Source of the DNA: KACC-23026 sp963829575
GTDB taxonomy: Bacteria > Bacillota > Bacilli > Bacillales > Sporolactobacillaceae
Length of the DNA: 64,000 nucleotides
Direction of reading: 5' to 3'
Assembly (NCBI GenBank): GCA_963829575.1
Contig: CAWHJF010000003.1
Location: 62,001 to 126,000 of the forward strand
Of this stretch, positions 17,456 through 26,556 are shown one piece after another. Every line of letters begins with the position of its first letter. Within the stretch, counting starts at the first letter, position 1. Made by a program: the position numbers and the translations under genes. The notes below the pieces were generated by a model. That model ran no database searches, was not told the DNA's origin, and saw only the letters and a list, made by a program, of their open reading frames with translations.

Positions 17456-19813
17456 TTAGGATGTTTTTTCTTCATCCAACGTCTGGATTAACACTTCACG
17501 CGGTTTGCTGCCTTCGTATGGTCCGATGATGTGTTTGGCTTCCATGGCATCGATCAAACGCGCAGCTCGCGTGTAGCCGACCCGGAATCTACGCTGAAGC
17601 ATGGAAACAGAAGCGGTTTGCATATTCACCACGAGTTTGACCGCATCCTCAAACAATTCGTCCTCTACTTCGACTTTTTGTTCCTTTTCAGGTTCATCAG
17701 TTGGAATCATATTTTCTTGGTACTGAGCTTTTTGCTGTGAAATGACAAAGTCTACCACCGTTTCGACTTCATCATCTGACAAGAATGCCCCTTGTATACG
17801 TGTTGGTTTCGAGGCTCCAATTGGGAGAAAGAGCATATCCCCTTTTCCTAACAATTTCTCTGCGCCCCCGCCGTCTAATATGGTTCGAGAATCGGTTTGT
17901 GACGACACGCTAAAAGCGATCCGCGATGGAATATTCGCTTTGATAACCCCGGTAATGACGTCAACAGATGGACGCTGTGTCGCAATGATCATGTGAATTC
18001 CCGCCGCCCGCGCCATTTGAGCCAGGCGTGTGATCGCATCCTCCACATCTTTAGAAGCCACCATCATCAAATCCGCCAACTCATCAATAATCACGACAAT
18101 GTAAGGCATAAACGCTTGGTGCGCTCCGTTTTCTTCATTTTGTTTTTTTATATAATTATTATAGCCTTCTAAGTTTCGGGTACCGCTATGAGAGAAGAGC
18201 TCGTATCGGCGTTCCATTTCGGATACGACTTTTTTCAAGGCTTGAGCCGCTTTCCGTGGGTCGGTCACAACTGGTGTTAATAAATGGGGCACCCCATTAT
18301 AGACATTTAATTCAACCATTTTGGGGTCAACCATAAGAAGTTTGACTTCATGCGGTTTGGTCCGCATGAGTAAACTTGTAATAATGCCATTAATACAAAC
18401 ACTTTTTCCGCTCCCAGTTGCCCCAGCGACTAGTAAATGGGGCATTTTGCTCAAGTCAGCCAACACAGGTTCGCCTGAGATGTCCCGTCCCAAACCAACC
18501 GATAAATGGGAACTTTGTTTTTGCGCTTCTTCAGATTCTAGTATTTCTCGCAAATTGACCATGGCCACTTCTTGGTTCGGCACTTCAATCCCAACAGCAG
18601 ATTTCCCAGGAATTGGCGCTTCAATTCGAATTTCCTTTGCCGCTAGCGCAAGGGCTAAGTCATCGTTCAAGTTCACAATCCGGCTCACTTTCACACCAAC
18701 GTCTGGATAGACCTCATATTTTGTGACAGCGGGTCCAAGATGGACTTTTTTCACTTTTGCCTTGACCCCAAAACTCTCAAAGGTTTTCTCGAGCTTTCGA
18801 ACATTAGATGATATATGTTGGCGTTCTCCAGACTGCGAGTTTTTCTGAGGCCGATTTAAGATGGTCATCGGTGGGAGAATATAATCTTCATTCTCTACTT
18901 CAGGTTCTGTAAAATTCGGTTCTGGGCCTGCGTCCGCCTCTTTTTCCTTTTCCGGTTTGGTTGACGCGGATTGCGATGTGGACTCTGTTGACGACTCCAT
19001 CCCATTCATTTCGAGTTGGCCGGATTGACGCTCACTGAAGTCATGAATCACTGGCTCTGGATCGACCTCTTCCACTTCTCCAGTCGTCACATCCATTTCA
19101 ACAAGGGATTGCTGAATTTCCTGCTCTCTTCGCTCCGCTTCTTTGGCTTCTTTTTTTTCTTGGTGCTTCTCTTTCGCTATTTCAACTTGCTTTAGTGTGG
19201 CTTTATTAAGACGTTTGCCTGCTCTCCCAAATCGATCCAAGAGCTTCTTAATTCCTTCACGAATCGAGATCCCTGTGATCAAAATGATTGAGATTAGAAT
19301 TAAGAAAAGCGACATAAATTTGGCGCCTTGGGCAGAGAACAAAAGGAAAAAGAAGGCAAAACCAACGGCTCCGATCATTCCTCCGCCTAGGTATTTAGGG
19401 TCAACCTTCCCAACTAATTGTTTTTGATAGATTTCCCATGTGTTTTGAATGACCGAACCATTTGTCCATTTGTGGTTCGCCGTCAAGGATTGAAATAAGA
19501 CCACATGGTTAAGCAATAATATCGAAAAAAACAATAGATAAATCCCAATGAGTCGACGTGAAAAAAACTTAGGTTGTTGTCGTGACCATATGTAATAAAT
19601 AGAAAGCACAAGTGTTCCAATGAAAATAAAGATATTGAGCGACCCTGCAAAGAATCGAGTTATTTGAACGAGGACCTGTCCCACAATTCCCTTATTAGTG
19701 ATCCCAATACAGGTTAAAGCAAACACGAGTAATCCTACAATTTCATAGACCAGTGTTTGTTTCCAACCTTTTTTATCTTTTTGTCGTCTTCTTCTCCTCT
19801 TTTTTGTCGCCAA
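17456..19813 (-). CDS. spoIIIE: DNA translocase SpoIIIE/FtsK
   Basis: Pumps the chromosome into the forespore through the division septum. 785 residues: basic N-terminus (TKKRRRRR), four membrane helices within about residues 20-190, an acidic linker (about 200-320), an ATPase motor with Walker A GATGSGKS and Walker B IVVIIDELADLM, and a C-terminal gamma winged helix (FRVGYTRAARLIDAME) that reads SRS/KOPS-like sequences. TTG start with GAGGTG seven bases upstream. It sits after ylzJ as in B. subtilis. Confidence 0.97.
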   Translation of the reverse strand: MATKKRRRRRQKDKKGWKQTLVYEIVGLLVFALTCIGITNKGIVGQVLVQITRFFAGSLNIFIFIGTLVLSIYYIWSRQQPKFFSRRLIGIYLLFFSILLLNHVVLFQSLTANHKWTNGSVIQNTWEIYQKQLVGKVDPKYLGGGMIGAVGFAFFFLLFSAQGAKFMSLFLILISIILITGISIREGIKKLLDRFGRAGKRLNKATLKQVEIAKEKHQEKKEAKEAERREQEIQQSLVEMDVTTGEVEEVDPEPVIHDFSERQSGQLEMNGMESSTESTSQSASTKPEKEKEADAGPEPNFTEPEVENEDYILPPMTILNRPQKNSQSGERQHISSNVRKLEKTFESFGVKAKVKKVHLGPAVTKYEVYPDVGVKVSRIVNLNDDLALALAAKEIRIEAPIPGKSAVGIEVPNQEVAMVNLREILESEEAQKQSSHLSVGLGRDISGEPVLADLSKMPHLLVAGATGSGKSVCINGIITSLLMRTKPHEVKLLMVDPKMVELNVYNGVPHLLTPVVTDPRKAAQALKKVVSEMERRYELFSHSGTRNLEGYNNYIKKQNEENGAHQAFMPYIVVIIDELADLMMVASKDVEDAITRLAQMARAAGIHMIIATQRPSVDVITGVIKANIPSRIAFSVSSQTDSRTILDGGGAEKLLGKGDMLFLPIGASKPTRIQGAFLSDDEVETVVDFVISQQKAQYQENMIPTDEPEKEQKVEVEDELFEDAVKLVVNMQTASVSMLQRRFRVGYTRAARLIDAMEAKHIIGPYEGSKPREVLIQTLDEEKTS

Positions 19814-19927
19814 TGGATTACACCTCTTTTATCAAACCCCACCTAGTGGGTCTCTAGCTCGTCCTCATTTAACGTAACGTGTGTAAAAACATAAGTCGTT
19901 AAATCGCTAACGGTATAAAATAAGGAC

Positions 19928-19971
19928 AAGGTCCCAAGCGGTGAACAAAAGGTTCACGTCGCAGGGACCTT
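19928..19971 (-). terminator. Hairpin between ylzJ and spoIIIE, probable terminator
   Basis: Minus-strand outer stem AAGGTCCC / GGGACCTT and inner stem GTGAAC / GTTCAC, separated by small internal loops. The tail GTCCTTATTTTAT is only moderately T-rich. It likely ends the rnjB-tepA-ylzJ side; spoIIIE would then need a promoter within 19814-19927, which I could not define. Confidence 0.6.
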
Positions 19972-20009
19972 AACTAATCATCTATCTATACTGTACCTTA
20001 ACTCCCTGT

Positions 20010-20231
20010 CTAGAGTAAAGGTTTTAATTGAATCGACTGGCCCGGTTGATAACGGGCATTTAAATAATGGCTTGGTTCGCTGCTGATAATTTGTACGATT
20101 TCGTATGTGTCCTCATTTGTTTGTTCCACAAGCAAACGGCACCCATTCACTGCTAACTCACGCCGTTTCTTAGGGGGTGCGCATTCCTCTTCTTCCATAA
20201 TCCATTCAAGTGGGATCGCTGTGTATAACAT
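20010..20231 (-). CDS. ylzJ: YlzJ-like small protein
   Basis: 73-residue protein of unknown function, found beside tepA and spoIIIE in Bacillales. It begins MLYTAIPLEWIM and has an Arg/Lys/Pro-rich segment (PPKKRRE) followed by beta-rich sequence. The ATG overlaps the tepA stop by one base (TAATG), so the two are translationally coupled. Confidence 0.88.
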   Translation of the reverse strand: MLYTAIPLEWIMEEEECAPPKKRRELAVNGCRLLVEQTNEDTYEIVQIISSEPSHYLNARYQPGQSIQLKPLL

Positions 20232-20962
20232 TATTGCATCACCTGTTTTGAATGTTGAGGGTGTTGATCAATGAGAGATTGGAGTTTTTTGATCGCACGA
20301 TCAATTCCACCAATTTCATTGATCAGACCACTTTTGACAGCGTCCGCACTATCGAGACTCGTTCCAATATCACGCGTCAAATCACCACGGTTAAACATTA
20401 ACTCTTTAAATTTATCTTCTGTCACACCTGAATGTGAGGTCACAAAACGCACAATTCGTTCTTGGATTTTTTCGATGTAATCAAAACTTTGTGGAACACC
20501 AATGACCAACCCATTAAGTCGAACAGGATGGATCAACATTGTGGCACTTTCCGCAATAAATGAATAACTTGATGATACCGCAATCGGCACACCAATGGAA
20601 TGGCCGCCTCCAATAATAAGCGTGACAGTCGGTTTGGATAGCGTCGCAATCATTTCTGCAATAGCGAGCCCGGCTTCGACGTCCCCACCCACTGTATTAA
20701 GCATGACAAGTAACCCTTCAATTTGTTCGTTTTGTTCGATCGCAATCAATTGTGGGATCAAATGCTCATACTTCGTCGTTTTATTTTTAGGTGGTAGGGC
20801 CATATGCCCTTCAATTTGCCCAATGATGGTCAAACAATGGATATTAGAAACCGCACTAGGTGTGTTCGTTTGACCTAATTTTTGAATTTGATTGATGATT
20901 GAATTCTCTCCGGAATGCTCTTCCATTTCTTCTCCCTCTAACTCATGATCTTCATTTGTCAT
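20231..20962 (-). CDS. tepA: ClpP-like protease, translocation-enhancing protein TepA
   Basis: Cytoplasmic serine protease of the ClpP/crotonase fold; in B. subtilis TepA was linked to protein export and to degradation of spore SASP proteins. Catalytic Ser lies in GGGHSIGVP and the His candidate is in LIHPVRLNG; MLNTVGGDVEAG gives the oxyanion-side loop. The ATG at 20962 (MTNEDHELEG) has AAAGGAG eight bases upstream; the frame open to 20998 lacks a site. 243 residues with an acidic N-terminal tail. Confidence 0.93.
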   Translation of the reverse strand: MTNEDHELEGEEMEEHSGENSIINQIQKLGQTNTPSAVSNIHCLTIIGQIEGHMALPPKNKTTKYEHLIPQLIAIEQNEQIEGLLVMLNTVGGDVEAGLAIAEMIATLSKPTVTLIIGGGHSIGVPIAVSSSYSFIAESATMLIHPVRLNGLVIGVPQSFDYIEKIQERIVRFVTSHSGVTEDKFKELMFNRGDLTRDIGTSLDSADAVKSGLINEIGGIDRAIKKLQSLIDQHPQHSKQVMQ

Positions 20963-21094
20963 ACAGGTCGCTCCTTTCTTTTTAAAACCGCGAAACAAAA
21001 ATGAAACTATCTGTAGTATTTAACGAGCCGTTCTGTTTGATGCAGACGATTCATAATTTGGCCGTTATTTACTCCACACCCATAGAAGCTTTGA

Positions 21095-21141
21095 ACAAAA
21101 AAAATCCCCCGAACACAAGGTTCGAGAGATCAAGGATTTTT
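21095..21141 (-). terminator. Intrinsic terminator after rnjB
   Basis: Minus-strand stem AAATCC / GGATTT enclosing CTCGAAC / GTTCGGG with a seven-base bulge, followed by eight T. It overlaps the sequence directly after the rnjB stop. Confidence 0.85.
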
Positions 21142-22805
21142 TAAATTTCCATTAATATTGGTAATATCATTGGACGGCGTTTGGTTTTATCATACAAATA
21201 TCGATTCAGGGCATCTCGGATCGAGTTTTTCAGGGCAGACCATTCTGAAATGTTTTGCGTCAGGGCGTTCGATAACACTTCAGAAACAATCTTTGCCGAA
21301 TCCTCAATTAAGGCCTCAGATTCGCGTACATACACAAACCCTCTCGTAATAATTTCTGGTCCAGAGAGAATCTGTTTCGTTTCGCGGGAAAGGGTAACGA
21401 CCACAATAAGCGTTCCATCCTCGGCGAGAAGACGTCGGTCCCGAAGCACGATATTTCCAACGTCGCCAACTCCTAATCCGTCGATTAAGACTTGACCTGT
21501 CGGGACCCGTTCGCTTGGACGTCCTTGACCTTTCGTGAATTCAACCACATCGCCCTTATCGAGCAAGAAAATCTGAGAAGGATCCATTCCAACAGACTTC
21601 GCTAACTCCATATGAGCTCTTTGCAGGCGAAATTCGCCGCGGATTGGGATCAAGTACTTTGGTCGAATTAATTCCAGAACAAGCTTCAAATCTTCTTGTG
21701 AGCCATGTCCTGAAACATGCACATCTTCCCCATAAATTACATTGACGCCTAAACGCATCAAGGAATCGATCGCGCGGGTGACATCTCTTTCGTCAGCGGG
21801 ATTCGAAGATGAGGCATAGACAAAAATATCTTTTTCCCTCGGAAGAATTTTCTTATGGGTGTGGGCTGCGATCTTAGTAAACGGCGACATCGGATCGCCA
21901 TCTGGACCTGTTGTGATAATCACAAGCTCATGGTCTTTGCACTTATCGATCTTATCAATATTAATAAAGGTGTGTTTTGGAACATCCAAATACCCGAGTT
22001 TCGTTGCAAGACCTACAATTCGCTCTAAATAACGACCATCCAGAGAGACTTTACGATGCGTCTTAACCGCTGCATTAACGATCTGTTGAATTCTATGTAT
22101 ATTAGACGCATAGAGTGCAGTAATGACACGGCCTTCTGTGAAATAGCAAATCTCTTCAAATCGATCATTAAGTGCCGATTCGGAAAGTGTTTTCCCAGGG
22201 TGTTCGGCGTTAAAACTGTCAGATAGTAAACAAAGGACCCCTTCATTCCCGAGACGCGTAATTTTGTTAAGATCAAACTTGCGTCCGTCGACAGGTGTAT
22301 AATCCACTTTGAAATCACCCGTATGAACAATTGCGCCTTGAGACGTATGGAACGCATAACCGATTGAATCCGGTACATTGTGATTCGTTCTAAAGAAAGT
22401 TAAGCGATGACGTCCAACTTTAAGGGCACGGTCTGGGTCAATTTCAATCAGTTTAACGTGTCGATGAGCATTGTGTTCTTTTAAATGAAACTCGACCATC
22501 GCAAGTGTAAAAGGTGTGCCATAAACGGGGACTTTCAGATCCTTTAATAGATAAGGCAAGCTTCCGATGTGCTCTTCATGTGCATGGGTGAGAAAGATCC
22601 CTTGAATTTGATTCTTTCTCTCTATGAGGTAACTGATATCTGGGATCACTCGATCCACGCCCAGCATATCATCCTTAGGATGCATAAGTCCGGCGTCGAC
22701 AATAAATAAGTCTCCGTCTAAATCAATTACCGCCATATTATTTCCGTTTTCACCAACGCCGCCCATCGCATAAATCTTTATTTTCTCTTCTGTTTGAATT
22801 TGCAA
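21141..22805 (-). CDS. rnjB: Ribonuclease J2-type metallo-beta-lactamase RNase
   Basis: 554-residue beta-lactamase/beta-CASP RNase that pairs with RNase J1 in RNA decay and 5' processing. The zinc motif reads H74-A-H76-E-E78-H79, so the Asp of H-x-H-x-D-H is replaced by Glu. VHTGDFK and HVSGHGSQ are kept, while the beta-CASP GSQGEP motif reads GPDGDP. These changes and the place between dapA and tepA identify it as the J2 paralogue, which has little or no exonuclease activity in B. subtilis. TTG start with AGGAGG eight bases upstream. Confidence 0.94.
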   Translation of the reverse strand: MQIQTEEKIKIYAMGGVGENGNNMAVIDLDGDLFIVDAGLMHPKDDMLGVDRVIPDISYLIERKNQIQGIFLTHAHEEHIGSLPYLLKDLKVPVYGTPFTLAMVEFHLKEHNAHRHVKLIEIDPDRALKVGRHRLTFFRTNHNVPDSIGYAFHTSQGAIVHTGDFKVDYTPVDGRKFDLNKITRLGNEGVLCLLSDSFNAEHPGKTLSESALNDRFEEICYFTEGRVITALYASNIHRIQQIVNAAVKTHRKVSLDGRYLERIVGLATKLGYLDVPKHTFINIDKIDKCKDHELVIITTGPDGDPMSPFTKIAAHTHKKILPREKDIFVYASSSNPADERDVTRAIDSLMRLGVNVIYGEDVHVSGHGSQEDLKLVLELIRPKYLIPIRGEFRLQRAHMELAKSVGMDPSQIFLLDKGDVVEFTKGQGRPSERVPTGQVLIDGLGVGDVGNIVLRDRRLLAEDGTLIVVVTLSRETKQILSGPEIITRGFVYVRESEALIEDSAKIVSEVLSNALTQNISEWSALKNSIRDALNRYLYDKTKRRPMILPILMEI

Positions 22806-22890
22806 TGAGCATTCCTCCTAAATATAAAACCATTCTAATATTCAATTGTCTGAATCTAACTCGACTCCCCCGAACTGACGCGTTACTTTC

Positions 22891-22920
22891 ATTATACCTG
22901 AAATGGGGGGGCTCGTACAA
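22891..22920 (-). promoter_or_regulatory. Sigma-A promoter of rnjB
   Basis: Minus strand TTGTAC (22915-22920), 18-base spacer, perfect TATAAT (22891-22896), directly downstream of the dapA terminator. The spacer carries a C7 run. Confidence 0.8.
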
Positions 22921-22925
22921 GATTA

Positions 22926-22956
22926 TGAAAAAAAGGAGCCTTATTCAGTGGCTCCC
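22926..22956 (-). terminator. Intrinsic terminator overlapping the end of dapA
   Basis: Minus-strand stem GGAGCC / GGCTCC with a nine-base loop that contains the dapA stop codon, followed by seven T. The left arm encodes the last residues of DapA. Confidence 0.88.
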
Positions 22957-23828
22957 TCAATTGTTCTTTGATAGATGCGCTGCAGCTCAAGACGTTGTTC
23001 GTCTTCAAGCGGGACCATTGGCAAGCGCACACTACCAACCTCGATTCCAAAAAGATTAAGCAACGTCTTAACTGGAACAGGGTTTGGTTCAGCAAACAAT
23101 TGTCTCATAAGTGGTAAAAGTCTACGATGCTCATTCGCCGCATCATGTATGCGACCATCTAGAAACGCACGAACTAAAGAGGCTATTTCATTTCCAATGA
23201 CATGAGAAGCCACTGAAACTACCCCATAACCACCAATTGCGAGCGTTGGAAGTGTTAAACCGTCATCACCTGTATACAGAATGAAATCTTCTGGTGTCCG
23301 TGCGACAATTTCGGCCATTTGATCTAAATCCCCGCTCGCTTCCTTAATGCAAACAATATTATCAATTTTAGAAAGACGAACCACAGTATCCGCACAAATG
23401 TTACAGGCCGATCGACCCGGAATATTATAGACCATTACAGGTAAATGAACCGATTTGGCCACGGCTTCAAAATGACGATAAAGCCCTTCTTGACTTGGTT
23501 TACTATAAAAAGGCGCGACGAGCATAATTCCATCCACACCTAAAGTTTCCACTTCTTTCGTCAACTCAATGGTGGCTTGTGTGTTATTACTTCCAGTTCC
23601 AGCAATAACCGGAACCCTGCCTTGCACCGCGTCCAATACATGAGAAAACAGCGTGATTTTCTCATCATGAGAAAGCGTTGGGGATTCCCCAGTAGTTCCT
23701 GCTACGACTAGACCTTCAGTTCCATTCGAAATCAAATGATCCACAAGCCCTTGTATCTTGCTTACATCGAGGGCACCGGCTTCATCGAATGGGGTTACCA
23801 TTGCGGTCAATAAACGACCAAATGTCAT
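22941..23828 (-). CDS. dapA: 4-hydroxy-tetrahydrodipicolinate synthase
   Basis: Condenses pyruvate with aspartate semialdehyde, the branch point to lysine, diaminopimelate and dipicolinate. The family motifs GTTGESPTL, the active-site Tyr in VYNIPGRSA and the Schiff-base Lys in CIKEASG are all present. ATG at 23828 with GGGAGGAG upstream; the longer frame to 23882 is not needed. 295 residues. Last gene of the dpaA-dpaB-asd-dapG-dapA cluster. Confidence 0.97.
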   Translation of the reverse strand: MTFGRLLTAMVTPFDEAGALDVSKIQGLVDHLISNGTEGLVVAGTTGESPTLSHDEKITLFSHVLDAVQGRVPVIAGTGSNNTQATIELTKEVETLGVDGIMLVAPFYSKPSQEGLYRHFEAVAKSVHLPVMVYNIPGRSACNICADTVVRLSKIDNIVCIKEASGDLDQMAEIVARTPEDFILYTGDDGLTLPTLAIGGYGVVSVASHVIGNEIASLVRAFLDGRIHDAANEHRRLLPLMRQLFAEPNPVPVKTLLNLFGIEVGSVRLPMVPLEDEQRLELQRIYQRTIEGATE

Positions 23829-23919
23829 ACTTTCTCCTCCCTTAAATTGCCGCTCATTCTTCGTGAGCTCTGCTTCAAACATAGAGAGATGGCACCCCTC
23901 TATGAGCGTTTCTTTTTAT

Positions 23920-25155
23920 TTAAAATAAATCCGATTTTTCATGATCGGGTTTATCCAATTCAAAAACTTGGTGGAGCGCATTCACCGCTTGGTTTAGGTG
24001 TTCATCTGAAATTAACACCCAAATCGTGGTGTGTGAATCTGCGGATTGGAGGATTTGAATGCCTAAATTTGTAAGACTTTGAACAATACGAGCTGTGACA
24101 CCTGGCACACCTGCTATACCGGCACCGACTGCTGAAACTTTGGCACAATGTCGTTGAACAATCGGTTCAAAACCAAGTTCACGCAAAACCGATACGGCAA
24201 GATCCGTTGCCTGTTCACTTACTGTATACACAATTGATTTTGGACTGATGTTAAAGAAATCCACACTGATTTTGTGTTCTGCCATTGCTTTAAAGACTTT
24301 GTTTTGAAATTCAAAATCAACTTCAGACGCAATGACTTCAATCTGGGTCACGTTATTGACATAAGTGATCCCTGTAATTAACCGTTCTTGGACATCGTGA
24401 CCTTCTTTTACTTTTTTGATTGAAGTGACGAGTGTCCCTGGTTGATCAGAATATGTTGAGCGAATCCTGAGCGGTACTTTCGCATTCATCGCAATTTCAA
24501 CCGCTCTTGGATGGATAACTTTAGCTCCTTGATACGCCATATTCGAAATTTCATGGTAAGTCAGGACATTTAATTGACGGGCATCCTGAACAATCCGTGG
24601 GTCAGCGGTCATCACACCCTCAACATCTGTAAAAATGTCAATCCATTCGGCATCCAGAGCTGCGCCTAAAGCAGAAGCTGATGTGTCGCTCCCGCCTCGC
24701 CCAAGCGTTGTGATGTCACCAAGCTCAGTTTGACCTTGAAACCCTGCGACAACCACAACGTCTACTTCGGTTAAGAGCTTGCGAACGCGATCGACTCGCA
24801 TTTCCACAATTTTTGCCGATGTGAAATTTTCACTTGTGCGAAAACCAGCCTGCCCCCCTGTTAAGGCTTCAGCTTTGACACCCGCTTGGTTTAAGAGATT
24901 TGAGAAGACAACCGAAGAGATCGTCTCTCCACAAGACATTAAAAGGTCTTGTTCTCGCTTTGATGCCTGCTTAGGATCTATTAAATTTAACAATGTATCT
25001 GTTGCATAGGGGTCGCCCAATCTTCCCATAGCGGAGACCACAACCACAACCTTATATTGATCATCTAGAGCCCGTTTGATCTGCTCAATGGCTTTTATGC
25101 GATCTTCTTTATTCCGGACAGAGGTCCCTCCGAATTTTTGTACGATGATTTTCAT
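23920..25155 (-). CDS. dapG: Aspartate kinase I
   Basis: Phosphorylates aspartate, first step of the aspartate pathway. The kinase domain begins KIIVQKFGGTSV and includes GRGGSDTSA; two ACT domains make up residues about 260-411. B. subtilis DapG is diaminopimelate-sensitive and serves cell wall and spore synthesis. ATG at 25155 with GGAG eight bases upstream (an in-frame TTG at 25161 is the less likely start). 411 residues. Confidence 0.96.
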   Translation of the reverse strand: MKIIVQKFGGTSVRNKEDRIKAIEQIKRALDDQYKVVVVVSAMGRLGDPYATDTLLNLIDPKQASKREQDLLMSCGETISSVVFSNLLNQAGVKAEALTGGQAGFRTSENFTSAKIVEMRVDRVRKLLTEVDVVVVAGFQGQTELGDITTLGRGGSDTSASALGAALDAEWIDIFTDVEGVMTADPRIVQDARQLNVLTYHEISNMAYQGAKVIHPRAVEIAMNAKVPLRIRSTYSDQPGTLVTSIKKVKEGHDVQERLITGITYVNNVTQIEVIASEVDFEFQNKVFKAMAEHKISVDFFNISPKSIVYTVSEQATDLAVSVLRELGFEPIVQRHCAKVSAVGAGIAGVPGVTARIVQSLTNLGIQILQSADSHTTIWVLISDEHLNQAVNALHQVFELDKPDHEKSDLF

Positions 25156-25227
25156 TACCAAAACTCCTTAACCTGTCTGAAGCTGTCTCTTCATTCCTTA
25201 AAACAAAAGAGGGTTTAAGGTCACGCT

Positions 25228-26286
25228 TTACTTTGCGGTTACGAGTCCCAATTTTAATAAACTGTGCGCAATTTGAATTGAATTCCAAGCCGCACCTTTG
25301 AGGAGATTATCGGACACAATCCACATATGATAGCCATTATCGACATCTAAATCTCGTCGTACACGTCCGACAAACACATCCGTTTTGCCTACGCTTGTCG
25401 CTGGCATCGGGTAGAGCTGCTTAGATGGATCATCTTCAACGACCACGCCAGGCGCTTCGGACAAAACAGCTAATAATTCTTCAACCTCAAGACCAGACTC
25501 GTTTAATTCCACATAAACGGATTCGGCATGACCTGTATCCACCGGTAGGCGCACGCATGTTGCAGCAACCTTAATGGACGCATCCCCCATAATTTTTCTT
25601 GTTTCATTAATCATTTTCATTTCTTCAAATGTATAACGATTGTCTTGAAACTTATCAATTTGCGGGATGGCGTTGAATGCAATTTGATAGTGTTTGTCAT
25701 CGCTCTTGACCGGCAAAAAGTTAGGATGGACTGGTTCTTGATTTAATGCCGCTTGAGATTCGCGTTTGAGTTCTTCAATTGCGGTCATTCCTGCACCGGA
25801 TACCGCTTGATAGGTCGAGACAATAATGCGGGATAAGCCGTATTTTTCTCGAAGCGGTTGGAGCGCTGCAACCATTTGAATGGTCGAACAGTTCGGATTG
25901 GCAATAATCCCGTTGTGCTCGCGAATGGCATCTTCATTGACTTCGGGCACAACAAGCGGAACATTTGGATCCATGCGAAACGCACTCGTGTTATCGACCA
26001 CAATTGCACCACGTTTAGCAGCTTCTGGAGCCAATTCTTTTGAAACTGCGCCACCGGCACTGAATAAAGCGATATCTACCCCTTCAAAAGACTCAGGCGT
26101 CGCTTCTGACACATTTACTTCTCCGCCGCGAAACACAATGGATTTCCCTGCTGAGCGCTTGGAGGCCAATACCTTTAGCTCTTTTATAGGTAAAATTTGA
26201 TCTTTTTCAAGTAGATTTAGCATTTGTTGACCAACAGCACCTGTTGCCCCAACAACCGCAACTGTTAATCCTTTTGATTCATTCAC
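25228..26286 (-). CDS. asd: Aspartate-semialdehyde dehydrogenase
   Basis: Reduces aspartyl phosphate with NADPH. N-terminal GATGAVGQQM nucleotide loop, catalytic Cys in NPNCSTIQ and acid-base His in VDTGHAESV. GTG start with GGAGGAACGCAA before it. 352 residues. It is preceded by a 270-base leader with several hairpins, unlike the tightly spaced genes around it, so it may be separately controlled from dpaAB. Confidence 0.97.
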   Translation of the reverse strand: MNESKGLTVAVVGATGAVGQQMLNLLEKDQILPIKELKVLASKRSAGKSIVFRGGEVNVSEATPESFEGVDIALFSAGGAVSKELAPEAAKRGAIVVDNTSAFRMDPNVPLVVPEVNEDAIREHNGIIANPNCSTIQMVAALQPLREKYGLSRIIVSTYQAVSGAGMTAIEELKRESQAALNQEPVHPNFLPVKSDDKHYQIAFNAIPQIDKFQDNRYTFEEMKMINETRKIMGDASIKVAATCVRLPVDTGHAESVYVELNESGLEVEELLAVLSEAPGVVVEDDPSKQLYPMPATSVGKTDVFVGRVRRDLDVDNGYHMWIVSDNLLKGAAWNSIQIAHSLLKLGLVTAK

Positions 26287-26556
26287 TTGCGTTCCTCCTT
26301 GTGCTCTTGTACGTTTTATTCTTCGTTACCCTAAATAAGGAGAAACGAAAGCGTTTCTCCTTTTATTAGGATTACTTTATCCTCGGGCTTTAAGGACCGT
26401 CAATCCCCCTGCCCCAAAAAACTTATCTTAAAGGGAATGTGCAGGAAAGGATTAACCGCCCCTAGAGTTCGATAAGCATCACTTAAGCGCCGAGTGACTC
26501 TATTCACTCTTAGGCAAAGTTTTACTTTATTTTAACATAGAAACCCTGAAGTAACA
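26287..26556 (-). promoter_or_regulatory. Structured asd leader, candidate regulatory RNA and promoter
   Basis: 270 bases without a gene. On the minus strand: a hairpin GAGTGA / TCACTC (26492-26509); long-range arms CTTTAAG / CTTAAAG (26427-26433 with 26388-26394); AGGAT / ATCCT (26368-26383); and a strong 11 bp stem AAGGAGAAACG / CGTTTCTCCTT (26337-26362) with a weak T-tail on this strand. TTGACG (26398-26403), 16 bases, GATAAA (26376-26381) is a possible sigma-A promoter. No lysine riboswitch or T-box motif was recognised. Confidence 0.5.

Noticed and set aside
26287..26556. Lysine riboswitch before asd
   Set aside because: The conserved core sequences of the lysine riboswitch are not present; only generic hairpins are seen.
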